Shown: positions 9,793 through 17,243 of the stretch, piece after piece
Layout: the number at the start of each line of letters is the position of its first letter
Numbering within the stretch: the first letter of the stretch is position 1
Source of the DNA: Sunxiuqinia dokdonensis
Lineage (GTDB): Bacteria; Bacteroidota; Bacteroidia; Bacteroidales; Prolixibacteraceae
Assembly: GCF_001270965.1 (NCBI RefSeq)
Contig: NZ_LGIA01000025.1
Span: 23,015-87,014 of the forward strand
Length of the DNA stretch: 64,000 nucleotides
Direction of reading: 5' to 3'
The notes under the pieces: generated by a model
What the model was told of the DNA's origin: nothing
The model's input: the letters and a program-made list of their open reading frames with translations, nothing else
Database searches by the model: none
Translations under genes and position numbers: made by a program

Positions 9793-9999
9793 ATGGAAAA
9801 AGATTTAGTCATTGTCTATTCCTCCGACCAGGACTACCAGGTGCAAATCGCCAAAGAATTACTGGATGAAAATGAAATCGAATCTTTCACACTGAATCAG
9901 CACGATTCAGTCATCCCAACGATTGGAGTCATTGAGCTTTACGTCAACAAAAAAGATCAGGAAAACGCTGAGAAAATCCTCAAAAAGCTCAAGAATTGA
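9793..9999 (+). CDS. DUF2007 domain protein
   Basis: A 68-residue protein with the DUF2007 (putative signal-transducing, PII-like fold) pattern: a first strand DLVIVYSSD, helix YQVQIAKELLDENEIE, a central stretch ending IGVIELYVNKKD and helix ENAEKILKKL. Such proteins are taken to bind small ligands or regulate neighbours, but no activity is established. It follows the LUD gene by 11 bases and its stop TGA (9997-9999) overlaps the TTG start of cdsA, indicating translational coupling. Confidence 0.75.
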   Translation: MEKDLVIVYSSDQDYQVQIAKELLDENEIESFTLNQHDSVIPTIGVIELYVNKKDQENAEKILKKLKN

Positions 10000-10811
10000 A
10001 AAACCTTTTTGTCAGAACGCTTACCGGAATAGCTTTCACAGGGGTTGTCATCGGTAGTCTTTTGCTCAGTAAATATACCTTTGGTGTACTTTTTCTGTTC
10101 GTCATGCTTGTGGGTCTGCACGAATTTTTCAACTTCTTTAAAAATGCTGAAATTTCGCCAAACAGATGGCTGGCAAAAGCAATTGCCGTCGTGTTTTTCA
10201 TCACCTTTTTCCTGGTCGGATCGGGTGTACTTCCACAAATAAGCTACTACTGCTTGATCCCTATCTTTCTGCTGGTTTTTATTTGTGAACTGTACCGCAA
10301 AAAAAGGTTTCCTTTTGAAAATATGGCAGCTGGAATTTTGGGACTCATCTACATCGCCCTGCCACTAAGTATGATTAGTCTGATGGTGTTTACGCCAAAA
10401 CACGAGTACGACCCCTCGCTTTTGTTTGCACTTTTTGCCTTGATCTGGACCTACGACTCAGGTGCGTATCTGTTCGGAATGACCTTTGGCCGACATCGCC
10501 TGTTTGAACGAATTTCACCTAAAAAATCATGGGAAGGAGCAGTCGGCGGAGCCTTGTCAGCAGTTGCTGCCTCCTGGGCGATTGCACACTTTTTCATGCC
10601 TTCCATTGCACTGCACCATTGGATTGTTCTTTCCATCATCACCGTTATTTCCGCCACTTTTGGCGATTTAACCGAATCGCTGTTCAAACGCCAATTCAAC
10701 TTAAAAGACAGCAGCAACTTTCTTCCCGGCCATGGTGGAATCCTGGACCGCTTCGACAGTTTGTTTTTTGCGGTTCCGTCGGTTGTCCTGTATTTCAAGC
10801 TTTTTATCTGA
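9996..10811 (+). CDS. cdsA: Phosphatidate cytidylyltransferase
   Basis: A 271-residue membrane enzyme that makes CDP-diacylglycerol from phosphatidate and CTP, the branch point of phospholipid synthesis. About eight hydrophobic helices are visible. The C-terminal signature is complete: SPKKSWEGAVGG, GDLTESLFKRQFNLKDSS and PGHGGILDRFDS. The start is TTG at 9996, overlapping the stop of DUF2007; the next in-frame Met lies inside a transmembrane helix, so TTG is the best start. psd and pssA lie downstream and use or follow its product. Confidence 0.93.
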   Translation: MKNLFVRTLTGIAFTGVVIGSLLLSKYTFGVLFLFVMLVGLHEFFNFFKNAEISPNRWLAKAIAVVFFITFFLVGSGVLPQISYYCLIPIFLLVFICELYRKKRFPFENMAAGILGLIYIALPLSMISLMVFTPKHEYDPSLLFALFALIWTYDSGAYLFGMTFGRHRLFERISPKKSWEGAVGGALSAVAASWAIAHFFMPSIALHHWIVLSIITVISATFGDLTESLFKRQFNLKDSSNFLPGHGGILDRFDSLFFAVPSVVLYFKLFI

Positions 10812-10915
10812 ACAACAGCCCGTGCGCGGTGATCAGCAGCATTCGGCAAAGGCAGATTTTGTCTAATTCCTGACAGTAAAAACCGTTCAATTTACGCCAC
10901 TACAATTAATTTCTG

Positions 10916-10923
10916 TACTTTTG
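10916..10923 (+). promoter_or_regulatory. Possible -7 promoter element for psd-pssA
   Basis: TACTTTTG fits the Bacteroidota -7 consensus TAnnTTTG and lies about 90 bases before the psd start, in the 201-base gap after cdsA. A TTTA at 10891 sits near the -33 distance but is not a good TTTG match. The gap holds no terminator that I can see, so psd could also be read through from cdsA. Confidence 0.3.
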
Positions 10924-11012
10924 CCCTCACACATCCGAATGCCGGGTACTGATCCAAGAACCGAACATCGGATAAAAGATTTTGAAAACAAGATATCTTA
11001 TAGCTATTTGAC

Positions 11013-11672
11013 ATGATAAAATTTCATCCTGCAGGAAAATCGATCATCCGAAACACGATTCTGATCGTGGTATTATTGAACCTGGTTGGTTGGCTGCTAC
11101 TTTCCTGTGTTGTAATCGGATCGGCTATTTCAGCCGTTTCGCTCATCCTGTTGATTCTGGTTTTACAGTTCTTTCGTTACCCGCAACGACAGGTTGCAAC
11201 AAACCACAAAAACATTATTGCCCCTGCCGATGGCACCATTTGCCTGATTGAAGAAACTACCGAAACCGATTATTTAAACACCGTTTGCAAGAAGGTTTCA
11301 ATCTTTATGTCGCCGCTGAATGTGCACATCAACTGGGTTCCGGTTCCCGGGAAAGTAAGCTTCCTCGAACACCGAAAAGGAAAGTTTTACGCGGCCTTTA
11401 AAGACAAGTCGGCCGATGAAAATGAACGGACCTGCGTGGCTATTAAATTAAACGATGGCCGCGAAATCATGGCCAACCAGGTAGCCGGAGCCATGGCGCG
11501 CCGCATTCTCAATTTTTTGCAGCTTGGTCAACACGTTACACAAGACATGGAAATGGGCTTTATCCGCTTCGGCAGCCGGGTAGATTTATACCTTCCGCTG
11601 GATACCGATATCCAGGTCAAACTGGGCGAAAAAGTCACCGGATCACAAACCATTATTGGAAAACTTAGTTAA
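11013..11672 (+). CDS. psd: Phosphatidylserine decarboxylase family protein
   Basis: A 219-residue short-form decarboxylase that converts phosphatidylserine to phosphatidylethanolamine. One or two N-terminal membrane helices (residues about 10-50) are followed by APADGTICLIEE and FMSPLNVHINWVPVPGKV, the conserved core with the VHxNxxP motif, and FIRFGSRVDLYLP near the C-terminus. In that last motif the chain self-cleaves between Gly and Ser to create the pyruvoyl cofactor. The short length is normal for the psd-B type. The stop TAA is immediately followed by the pssA start codon. Confidence 0.92.
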   Translation: MIKFHPAGKSIIRNTILIVVLLNLVGWLLLSCVVIGSAISAVSLILLILVLQFFRYPQRQVATNHKNIIAPADGTICLIEETTETDYLNTVCKKVSIFMSPLNVHINWVPVPGKVSFLEHRKGKFYAAFKDKSADENERTCVAIKLNDGREIMANQVAGAMARRILNFLQLGQHVTQDMEMGFIRFGSRVDLYLPLDTDIQVKLGEKVTGSQTIIGKLS

Positions 11673-12419
11673 ATGAGACGAGTCAGCGAATTGTTCTTTT
11701 GGGTACCCAACTTCATCACCTCACTCAACCTGGCAGCAGGTAGTTTGGCCGTTTTTTTTGGTATTGAAGGTCAACTGGGATGGGCAGCAATCTTCATTCT
11801 GGCTGCTTCTGTGTTCGACTTCCTGGATGGACTGGCAGCCCGCTTACTGCGCAGCTATTCCGACATTGGCAAACAAATGGATTCGCTGGCCGACTTGGTA
11901 TCCTTTGGACTGGCGCCCGCAGCCATGCTCTTTACCATGCTCGAACTGGCGCTTTTTGGCACGAACCAACCCATTTTCGAAATCGAAGCCACCTTCATGC
12001 AATGGGTTTTTCTCTTTTCCGTCTTGCTGGTTCCCATCGCCGGGGCATTCCGACTGGCCAAATTCAACCTGGATACCCGCCAAACCGAAAGCTTTCTGGG
12101 CTTGCCCATTCCGGCCAATGCCATTTTTTACGCCTCTTTGGGACTCATTCTTGAGCTGGGCACCAATTCGGTCGTCACAAACATCATCCTCAACCGCTTT
12201 AACCTGCTAACAGCCGTGGCCCTGCTGTGCGCCCTGATGATTTCAGAATTGCCCATGTTTTCGCTTAAGTTCAAAGGCCTGAAATGGCAGGGAAACCAGA
12301 TTCGATACATCTTCGTAGCCATTTGCGCCCTGCTGCTGGCCACCCTGCAAATTTACGCCCTGCCACTGTTTATTGTCGGCTATATTTTAATTGCCCTGGT
12401 GCAGAAGCTGGTGGACTAA
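11673..12419 (+). CDS. pssA: CDP-diacylglycerol--serine O-phosphatidyltransferase
   Basis: A 248-residue membrane enzyme making phosphatidylserine from CDP-diacylglycerol and serine. The CDP-alcohol phosphatidyltransferase signature is intact from DGLAARLLRSYSDIGKQMDS, ending with the last Asp pair at DSLAD (residues about 50-72). Seven or so hydrophobic helices follow. It starts on the base after the psd stop codon, so serine addition and decarboxylation are encoded as a coupled pair. Confidence 0.94.
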   Translation: MRRVSELFFWVPNFITSLNLAAGSLAVFFGIEGQLGWAAIFILAASVFDFLDGLAARLLRSYSDIGKQMDSLADLVSFGLAPAAMLFTMLELALFGTNQPIFEIEATFMQWVFLFSVLLVPIAGAFRLAKFNLDTRQTESFLGLPIPANAIFYASLGLILELGTNSVVTNIILNRFNLLTAVALLCALMISELPMFSLKFKGLKWQGNQIRYIFVAICALLLATLQIYALPLFIVGYILIALVQKLVD

Positions 12420-13044
12420 CATACCGCAAAGGCATTATTGAACGCATTTTCAACCAGAAATTTTTGCGGGTATTCCAGTGAAAGCGTACACGCTATTATC
12501 CCAATCGACTTTTATCCGCCCATCATTTCCGTGCTGAAAGGATTGAATAGAACTTTTTTTGCCACACCAACATTCTTTCAAAAAACTACATTCATAATTG
12601 TTATCCTTTTAATAAAATTCTTTAAATTCGAACGAATGTTTTGTTCAGGAAGATAGACAAGTAGATGGCGCCGTGCATCAGCGGATTATAGGAACCCCTG
12701 CCGAGACACTCATCCAGCACCAGCACGACAAAAACAGGCAAAAAAAATAAATACCCGCGATGAGGAACGGGCCACCCGCCCTGAGGAGTACGAAAAACAT
12801 GTTGAGGAACATATAAAGCACCATGAGGAACGTTTAAAGCACACTGAGGAATCCAAAAAGTAGCTTGAGGAACATAGAAAGCACGCTGAGGAGTATAGAA
12901 AGTAGCTTGAGGAGGAAACCAAGCACGTTGAGAAACAGAATTTTGATGGGGAGAAATGCAATACGCATGCCGGGAAGCAGGAAACAAACGGTTTTTGATT
13001 GGAAAATTACTTACTAATTTTTAATCTCAATAAAATCTGAACAG
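12420..13044. other. 625-base intergenic region containing a tandem array
   Basis: No intact gene can be supported. The first 340 bases are unremarkable, apart from an imperfect inverted pair near its start (ATACCGCA against TGCGGGTAT). From 12761 a 21-bp tandem array occupies 190 bases (separate entry). Each plus-strand frame through the array is interrupted or lacks a start: the frame that would encode a charged coiled coil has TAG at 12860-12862 and 12902-12904. A minus-strand ORF spans the array but is low-complexity Pro/Phe repeat and probably a shadow. Confidence 0.6.
12761..12949 (+). repeat. 21-bp tandem array, eight units plus one degenerate unit
   Basis: Units begin at 12761, 12782, 12803, 12824, 12845, 12866, 12887 and 12908, each with TGAGGA, followed by 15 variable bases in which AAAG-A-like bases recur at unit positions 13-18; a ninth, TGAGAA, starts at 12929. 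The period is exactly 21 throughout, which is both seven codons and two turns of B-DNA. Read from 12762 it gives heptads such as EEHIKHH, EERLKHT and EEHRKHA, with two TAG codons where CAG (Gln) would fit. It may be a decayed coiled-coil gene or a protein-binding array. Confidence 0.9.
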
Positions 13045-13704
13045 ATGGCATTCAAAAAAAGAACCACCGAAGCCGCGGCGTTGGAGCAATACCGGGTTTC
13101 ATTAGAAAACGTTAAAACGCAACCGACCATTTCCTCTACAATGACGGAATATGGGTATACCCCCGAAGTCATTGGTGTAGGCGAGAATCTCTTTGCAAAC
13201 ACCCTGCTGGTTTACAACTCGAATAAAACCGAGGATGACGAAACTTCTGCCGCCAAAGCAGTTTTTAAAGGAAAGCTAAACCTACTGACCAGCCTGTATC
13301 GGGCCCACCGGAAGAAAGCCAAAGTCGTTTTCCGAAACGATCCGGTAACCCTTAATCTCCTTGGCATTGGTGGTAGCCAGCCAGATTCATACGTAAATCG
13401 GATGGGAATGATGAAAAAGTTCTATGCCGAAATTTCGAGCAATGAAGAGCTGCGAACCAAGATCATCCGCCTAAAAGTTGCTGAAGAAGAATTCGGCCAG
13501 GCATCAAGCCTGATTGTTGAGACCGAAACGGCTCGTGCTGATTACCTTCGGGAAATTGGGGAGTCGGAAGATATGACCAAGCAAAAAGATACCGCCTTTG
13601 CCGAACTGGACGACTGGATGAGCGAATTTTATGCCGTGGCTAAAATTGCACTCGAAGATCATCCGCAATTGTTGGAAGCGCTCGGCTTATCCATAAGAAG
13701 TTAA
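13045..13704 (+). CDS. Hypothetical helical protein, function unknown
   Basis: A 219-residue soluble protein with no signal peptide, starting MAFKKRTTEAAALEQY. It appears almost wholly alpha-helical: a first helix with many Ala and Glu, a GYTPEVIGVGENLFANTLLVY segment, a basic SLYRAHRKKAKVVFRND helix near residues 90-106, then LLGIGG and two or three further helices ending LLEALGLSIRS. I do not recognise a characterised family; I believe similar proteins occur in other Bacteroidota but cannot check. It has its own terminator, and the 21-bp array ends 95 bases upstream, so a link with that array is possible. Confidence 0.7.
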   Translation: MAFKKRTTEAAALEQYRVSLENVKTQPTISSTMTEYGYTPEVIGVGENLFANTLLVYNSNKTEDDETSAAKAVFKGKLNLLTSLYRAHRKKAKVVFRNDPVTLNLLGIGGSQPDSYVNRMGMMKKFYAEISSNEELRTKIIRLKVAEEEFGQASSLIVETETARADYLREIGESEDMTKQKDTAFAELDDWMSEFYAVAKIALEDHPQLLEALGLSIRS

Positions 13705-13722
13705 TAAAGGAATAAAAAAAAC

Positions 13723-13753
13723 GATCCGGCCTCAGTCAGGCTGGATCTTTTTT
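13723..13753. terminator. Bidirectional terminator between hypothetical gene and argB
   Basis: A 10-base stem, GATCCGGCCT (13723-13732) with AGGCTGGATC (13738-13747), one G-T pair and a 5-base loop, followed by six T on the plus strand. On the minus strand the same stem is followed after one base by a run of eight T (the A run at 13714-13721). It serves the convergent ends of both genes. Confidence 0.88.
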
Positions 13754-14522
13754 AGTCACCTACCAGAGTGGTCCCCCCCTTTTGCAGTCCTTCGATATTG
13801 GTAATCCGAACCTGGTGCACGCCTTTGCTAATCGCATTGAAACTGTTATCCAGCTTAGGGATCATCCCCGTATGAATGGCGCCCGATACCTGCAAAGCTT
13901 TAAATCCGGCATGGTTCAGCGACTGGATCACCGAGTAATCATCATCCGCATTTTCGAGCACTCCAGGCTTTTCGAAACAATACACCAGTTCCACTTCAAA
14001 ATAACGACTAAAACCAATGGCAGCCTCTGCCGCAATGGTGTCGGCATTGGTGTTCAGCAGTTGGCCTTTTTTATCGTGTGTCAACGGTGCCAGCACCGGC
14101 ACCACATTTTTTTCGACCAAAAGCTTCAGCTCATCCACATGCACGGCAACCACATCGCCCACAAAGCCATAATCGATGTCTTTCACCGGACGTTTTACCG
14201 CCTGCATGTAGTTCAAATCGGCACCGGTAAGACCAATGGCGTTGATGCCGCTGGCCTGCAATTGTGCCACGATGTTTTTGTTGACCAATCCGCCATATAC
14301 CATGGTCACCACTTCGAGCATGGCCTGATCAGTAATGCGGCGTCCGTCTACCATCTTGGTTTCAATGCCGAGTCGTTCGGCCATGGCCGTTGCCGAGCGG
14401 CCACCACCATGCACCAGCACCTTTAGTCCTTCCAACTGAGAAAACCGGTTCAACAAGTCTTGCAGTGAATCGCTTTCCTCAACAACTTTTCCGCCAACTT
14501 TAACCAGGGTGAGTTTTTGCAT
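13752..14522 (-). CDS. argB: Acetylglutamate (or succinylglutamate) kinase
   Basis: A 256-residue amino-acid kinase that phosphorylates the gamma-carboxyl of N-acylglutamate. Motifs: LVKVGGKVV at the N-terminus, LVHGGGRSATAMAERLG (residues about 36-52), the KMVDGRRITD substrate loop and LLNTNADTIAAEAA (near 155) for nucleotide binding. The length is that of the arginine-insensitive short form. It is the last gene of the minus-strand arginine/proline block. Because the neighbouring transcarbamylase has the succinyl-type residue, its natural substrate may be N-succinylglutamate (inference). Confidence 0.92.
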   Translation of the reverse strand: MQKLTLVKVGGKVVEESDSLQDLLNRFSQLEGLKVLVHGGGRSATAMAERLGIETKMVDGRRITDQAMLEVVTMVYGGLVNKNIVAQLQASGINAIGLTGADLNYMQAVKRPVKDIDYGFVGDVVAVHVDELKLLVEKNVVPVLAPLTHDKKGQLLNTNADTIAAEAAIGFSRYFEVELVYCFEKPGVLENADDDYSVIQSLNHAGFKALQVSGAIHTGMIPKLDNSFNAISKGVHQVRITNIEGLQKGGTTLVGD

Positions 14523-14634
14523 ATCGTTTTAAATATCGAACAAAAAATAAGGAATAAGAAATCCAGAAGTCTCCGCCCTTCAATTTTTACATTTCTTATT
14601 TCTTGTTCGGTGTTTCTTATTTTTTTGATTGTTA

Positions 14635-14706
14635 GTCATCCTGAACTTATTTCAAAACCTCTATCGAAAAGCAGATCCCGATCCGGCAGTTGCCGGACGG
14701 GATGAC
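14635..14706 (-). repeat. Dispersed palindromic element, copy 1 (argF'-argB gap)
   Basis: A 72-base element with GTCATC at one end and GATGAC at the other. It carries CCGGCAGTTGCCGG, an almost perfect 14-base palindrome. Bases 14673-14706 are the exact reverse complement of 15740-15773 on the other side of argF', and the outer arm CTGAACTT-TTTCA also recurs there. It looks like a short non-coding inverted-repeat element and not part of a gene. Confidence 0.8.
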
Positions 14707-14724
14707 GCTTTTTCAAAGGGTTTG

Positions 14725-15675
14725 CTATTTCATTTGATCCAACATCATCTTCAGCACGGCCTGTGCCGAGAACAGCCGGTTTTCTGCTTCAGGAACGACA
14801 ATTGAATTGGGGCCGTCGATCACCGAGTCGCTCACAATCATGTTCCGGCGTACGGGGAGGCAATGCATAAATTTGGCGTTGTTGGTGACTGCCATTTGCC
14901 GGTCGGATACGGTCCAGCTGCGATCTTTCGACAGCACCTGGCCATAGTCGCTGTATGATGCCCAGCTTTTTGCATAAATGAAATCGGCGCCCTCAAAAGC
15001 CTTCATCTGGTCGTATTCGGGTTTCAGATCGCCCATAAACTCCGGTGCCAGTTCGTAGCCTTCCGGATGAGTAACCACCAATTCGTAATCGGTTTGGCGC
15101 ATCCACTCGACAAACGAGTTGGGTACGGCCTGTGGCAAAGCGCGTGGGTGCGGCGCCCAAGTCATCACCACTTTGGGACGAGCCTTGGTTTTGTGTTCTT
15201 CAATGGTCAGGTGATCAGCGAACGACTGCAACGGATGACGGGTAGCCGCTTCCATACTTACCACGGGTACGCCGGCGTAATCAACAAACTGCTGGATGAT
15301 CTTTTCCTGATAATCGTCTTCGCGGTTTTCAAACTTCGCGAACGACCGCACCCCAATGATGTCGCAATACTTGCCAATCACCGGCACCGCCTCGCGAATA
15401 TGCTCCGGCTTATCGCCATCCATGATCACGCCCAGCTCGGTCTCCAACTTCCAACCGCCTTCGTTAATGTCAAAAACAATCACATTCATTCCCAGGTTAA
15501 TGCCCGCTTTTTGGGTGCTTAGCCGCGTACGCAGGCTCGAGTTGAAGAAAACCAACAACAGCGTTTTGTTTTTTCCAAGAGACTGAAACTGATAAGGATC
15601 CTTTTTTAGTTGAAGGGCGAGTTTCAACGCCTCATCCAGGTTATCCAGGTCGTGTACTGATGTAAAGTGTTTCAT
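14725..15675 (-). CDS. argF': N-succinylornithine carbamoyltransferase (ArgF')
   Basis: A 316-residue transcarbamylase. The carbamoyl-phosphate loop FFNSSLRTRLSTQKAG, the MEAATRHPLQSFAD segment and the HCLPVRRNM loop match the acetyl/succinyl-ornithine branch and not ordinary ornithine carbamoyltransferase. Counted from the chosen ATG, residue 90 is Pro in IMDGDKPEHIREA. In the characterised Bacteroides fragilis enzyme Pro90 selects succinylornithine, while the acetyl enzyme has Glu there. The longer ORF begins at a TTG inside AT-rich non-coding DNA; ATG at 15675 (MKHFTSV) aligns with known starts. It converts N-acylornithine plus carbamoyl phosphate to N-acylcitrulline. Confidence 0.92.
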   Translation of the reverse strand: MKHFTSVHDLDNLDEALKLALQLKKDPYQFQSLGKNKTLLLVFFNSSLRTRLSTQKAGINLGMNVIVFDINEGGWKLETELGVIMDGDKPEHIREAVPVIGKYCDIIGVRSFAKFENREDDYQEKIIQQFVDYAGVPVVSMEAATRHPLQSFADHLTIEEHKTKARPKVVMTWAPHPRALPQAVPNSFVEWMRQTDYELVVTHPEGYELAPEFMGDLKPEYDQMKAFEGADFIYAKSWASYSDYGQVLSKDRSWTVSDRQMAVTNNAKFMHCLPVRRNMIVSDSVIDGPNSIVVPEAENRLFSAQAVLKMMLDQMK

Positions 15676-15739
15676 AGTTAGATTAAATTCCAAGTTTTAA
15701 ATTCTAAATTCCAAGTATTGAATACTACAACTGAGCCCC

Positions 15740-15830
15740 GTCATCCCGTCCGGCAACTGCCGGATCGGGATCTCTGTCATAAAGGGAAAGGCAATAAAAA
15801 ATACAGCTTCTGAAACAAGTTCAGAATGAC
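15740..15830 (+). repeat. Dispersed palindromic element, copy 2 (upstream of argF')
   Basis: A 91-base element opening GTCATCCCG and closing TTCAGAATGAC. Its first 34 bases are the exact reverse complement of 14673-14706, and its last 20 or so resemble the opposite arm of that copy (CTGAACTTGTTTCA on the minus strand). It lies in the 170-base gap between proA and argF', so the two copies flank argF' in opposite orientation. Confidence 0.8.
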
Positions 15831-15845
15831 TTGCGCTACGCCAGT

Positions 15846-17096
15846 CTACTTCGGTCTGACCTGCCCATTCCCATCAATCAGGTATTTGTAGCTGGTGAGC
15901 TCTTCCAATGCCATCGGGCCCCGGGCGTGCAGTTTTTGGGTTGAAATTCCAATCTCAGCTCCCAGTCCAAACTGTGCGCCATCGGTAAATGCTGTTGACA
16001 CGTTACAATAAACCGACGAAGCATCGACCATCTTTCTAAATAAATCCAGCCGCTCCTCGTTTTCCGAAATGATGGCTTCGCTGTGTTTTGAGCTGTAAGC
16101 AGCAATGTGATCCAGCGCATCGATGAAACTAGGAACCGTTTTCACCGACATGCGATAGCCTAAAAACTCGGTTCCAAAAGATTCTTCGGTGGCTCGCTCC
16201 AGCAATGCCGACGGGTAATGGCCATTCAAGGCAGCATAGGCTTTTTCGTCAGCATAAATGACCACCTTACTGTCAGGCAAATTGGCGCACAGCTGCGGCA
16301 AATCAGCCAAACGGCTTTCGTGCAGCACCAGACAGTCCAGGGCATTGCAAACACTGGGGCGACGGGTTTTGGCATTCTCCACAATCGCCTGTCCCTTATC
16401 GGCATCGCCATACTCATCGAAATAGGTGTGGCAAATTCCGGCTCCGGTTTCAATGACTGGAATGCTGGCATTTTCGCGCACATAGTCGATCAATCCTTGC
16501 GAACCGCGTGGAATCAGCAGATCGACATAGCCGCGCGCATTCAGAATCTCCGCTGTAGCAGCACGATCGGCTGGTAAGAGCGTGAGTATATTGTGGTCAA
16601 CACTGTGCTTTTCCAACACCGAGTGAATGACTTTAACAATGGCCGTATTTGAATCAATGGCATCGCTTCCGCCTTTTAAAACACAGGCATTACCCGATTT
16701 CAGACACAGGGAAAACACATCGAAGGTGACATTTGGCCGGGCTTCATAAATAATTCCAATCACCCCAAAAGCTACCGAAACTTTTCGAATACGCATGCCA
16801 TTGGGGCGGGTGGTTTCACTTAAAATCCGGCCCAAAGGCGAAGGTAAAGACGCGACATTACGGATATCAGAAGCAATTCCTTCGATCCTTTCCGGGCTTA
16901 GTTTCAAGCGATCAAACTTGGGATCGGCCGGGTCCATCCGGCTCAAATCCTTTTGGTTTTCAACCAATACGGCTTCGGTATGTTCCAAAGCAGCATCGGC
17001 AAGATCATTCAAAATCGCGTTGATTTTGTCTTCGCTCAGCAAAGCCATACTTCTGCTGGCTTTCAATGTCAATTCCAATTGTTTTTTTACCTCCAT
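15846..17096 (-). CDS. proA: Glutamate-5-semialdehyde dehydrogenase (gamma-glutamyl phosphate reductase)
   Basis: A 416-residue NADPH-dependent reductase, second step of proline synthesis. Recognised from [37 protein letters not shown] sequence near residues 105-140, [23 protein letters not shown], and the catalytic Cys in [15 protein letters not shown] (near 260). The C-terminus [19 protein letters not shown] is the standard family end. It starts at an ATG 147 bases downstream of proB, across a gap holding a strong hairpin element. The reduced semialdehyde cyclises and is used by ProC. Confidence 0.95.
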   Translation of the reverse strand: MEVKKQLELTLKASRSMALLSEDKINAILNDLADAALEHTEAVLVENQKDLSRMDPADPKFDRLKLSPERIEGIASDIRNVASLPSPLGRILSETTRPNGMRIRKVSVAFGVIGIIYEARPNVTFDVFSLCLKSGNACVLKGGSDAIDSNTAIVKVIHSVLEKHSVDHNILTLLPADRAATAEILNARGYVDLLIPRGSQGLIDYVRENASIPVIETGAGICHTYFDEYGDADKGQAIVENAKTRRPSVCNALDCLVLHESRLADLPQLCANLPDSKVVIYADEKAYAALNGHYPSALLERATEESFGTEFLGYRMSVKTVPSFIDALDHIAAYSSKHSEAIISENEERLDLFRKMVDASSVYCNVSTAFTDGAQFGLGAEIGISTQKLHARGPMALEELTSYKYLIDGNGQVRPK

Positions 17097-17121
17097 GGTT
17101 CCTACCGTTAAATTATTAAAA

Positions 17122-17149
17122 GTCCCCTTCCCTGGGGGAGGAAGGGGAC
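17122..17149. repeat. Strong inverted repeat in the proB-proA gap
   Basis: GTCCCCTTCC (17122-17131) pairs perfectly with GGAAGGGGAC (17140-17149) around an 8-base G-rich loop. On neither strand is it followed by a T run, so it is not a classical terminator. A further G-rich AAAGGGGGTTG lies about 40 bases away. It could be a dispersed intergenic element or an RNA processing or stability hairpin within the proB-proA transcript. Confidence 0.6.
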
Positions 17150-17243
17150 AAACTCAGAATATTTTGACTATTGAAGTCAACAAAAAGGGGGTTGTTATAG
17201 AAAAGGGTATAAATAACTATCCTGAGCTTTTATCATTCATTTT

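Noticed and set aside
12761..12949. CRISPR array
   Set aside because: Units are contiguous 21-mers without unique spacers, and no cas gene is near.
12622..12987. Minus-strand ORF with VPQ-type heptads
   Set aside because: Its repeat pattern follows from the 21-bp DNA period, three frames are similarly open, and it has no supporting motif.
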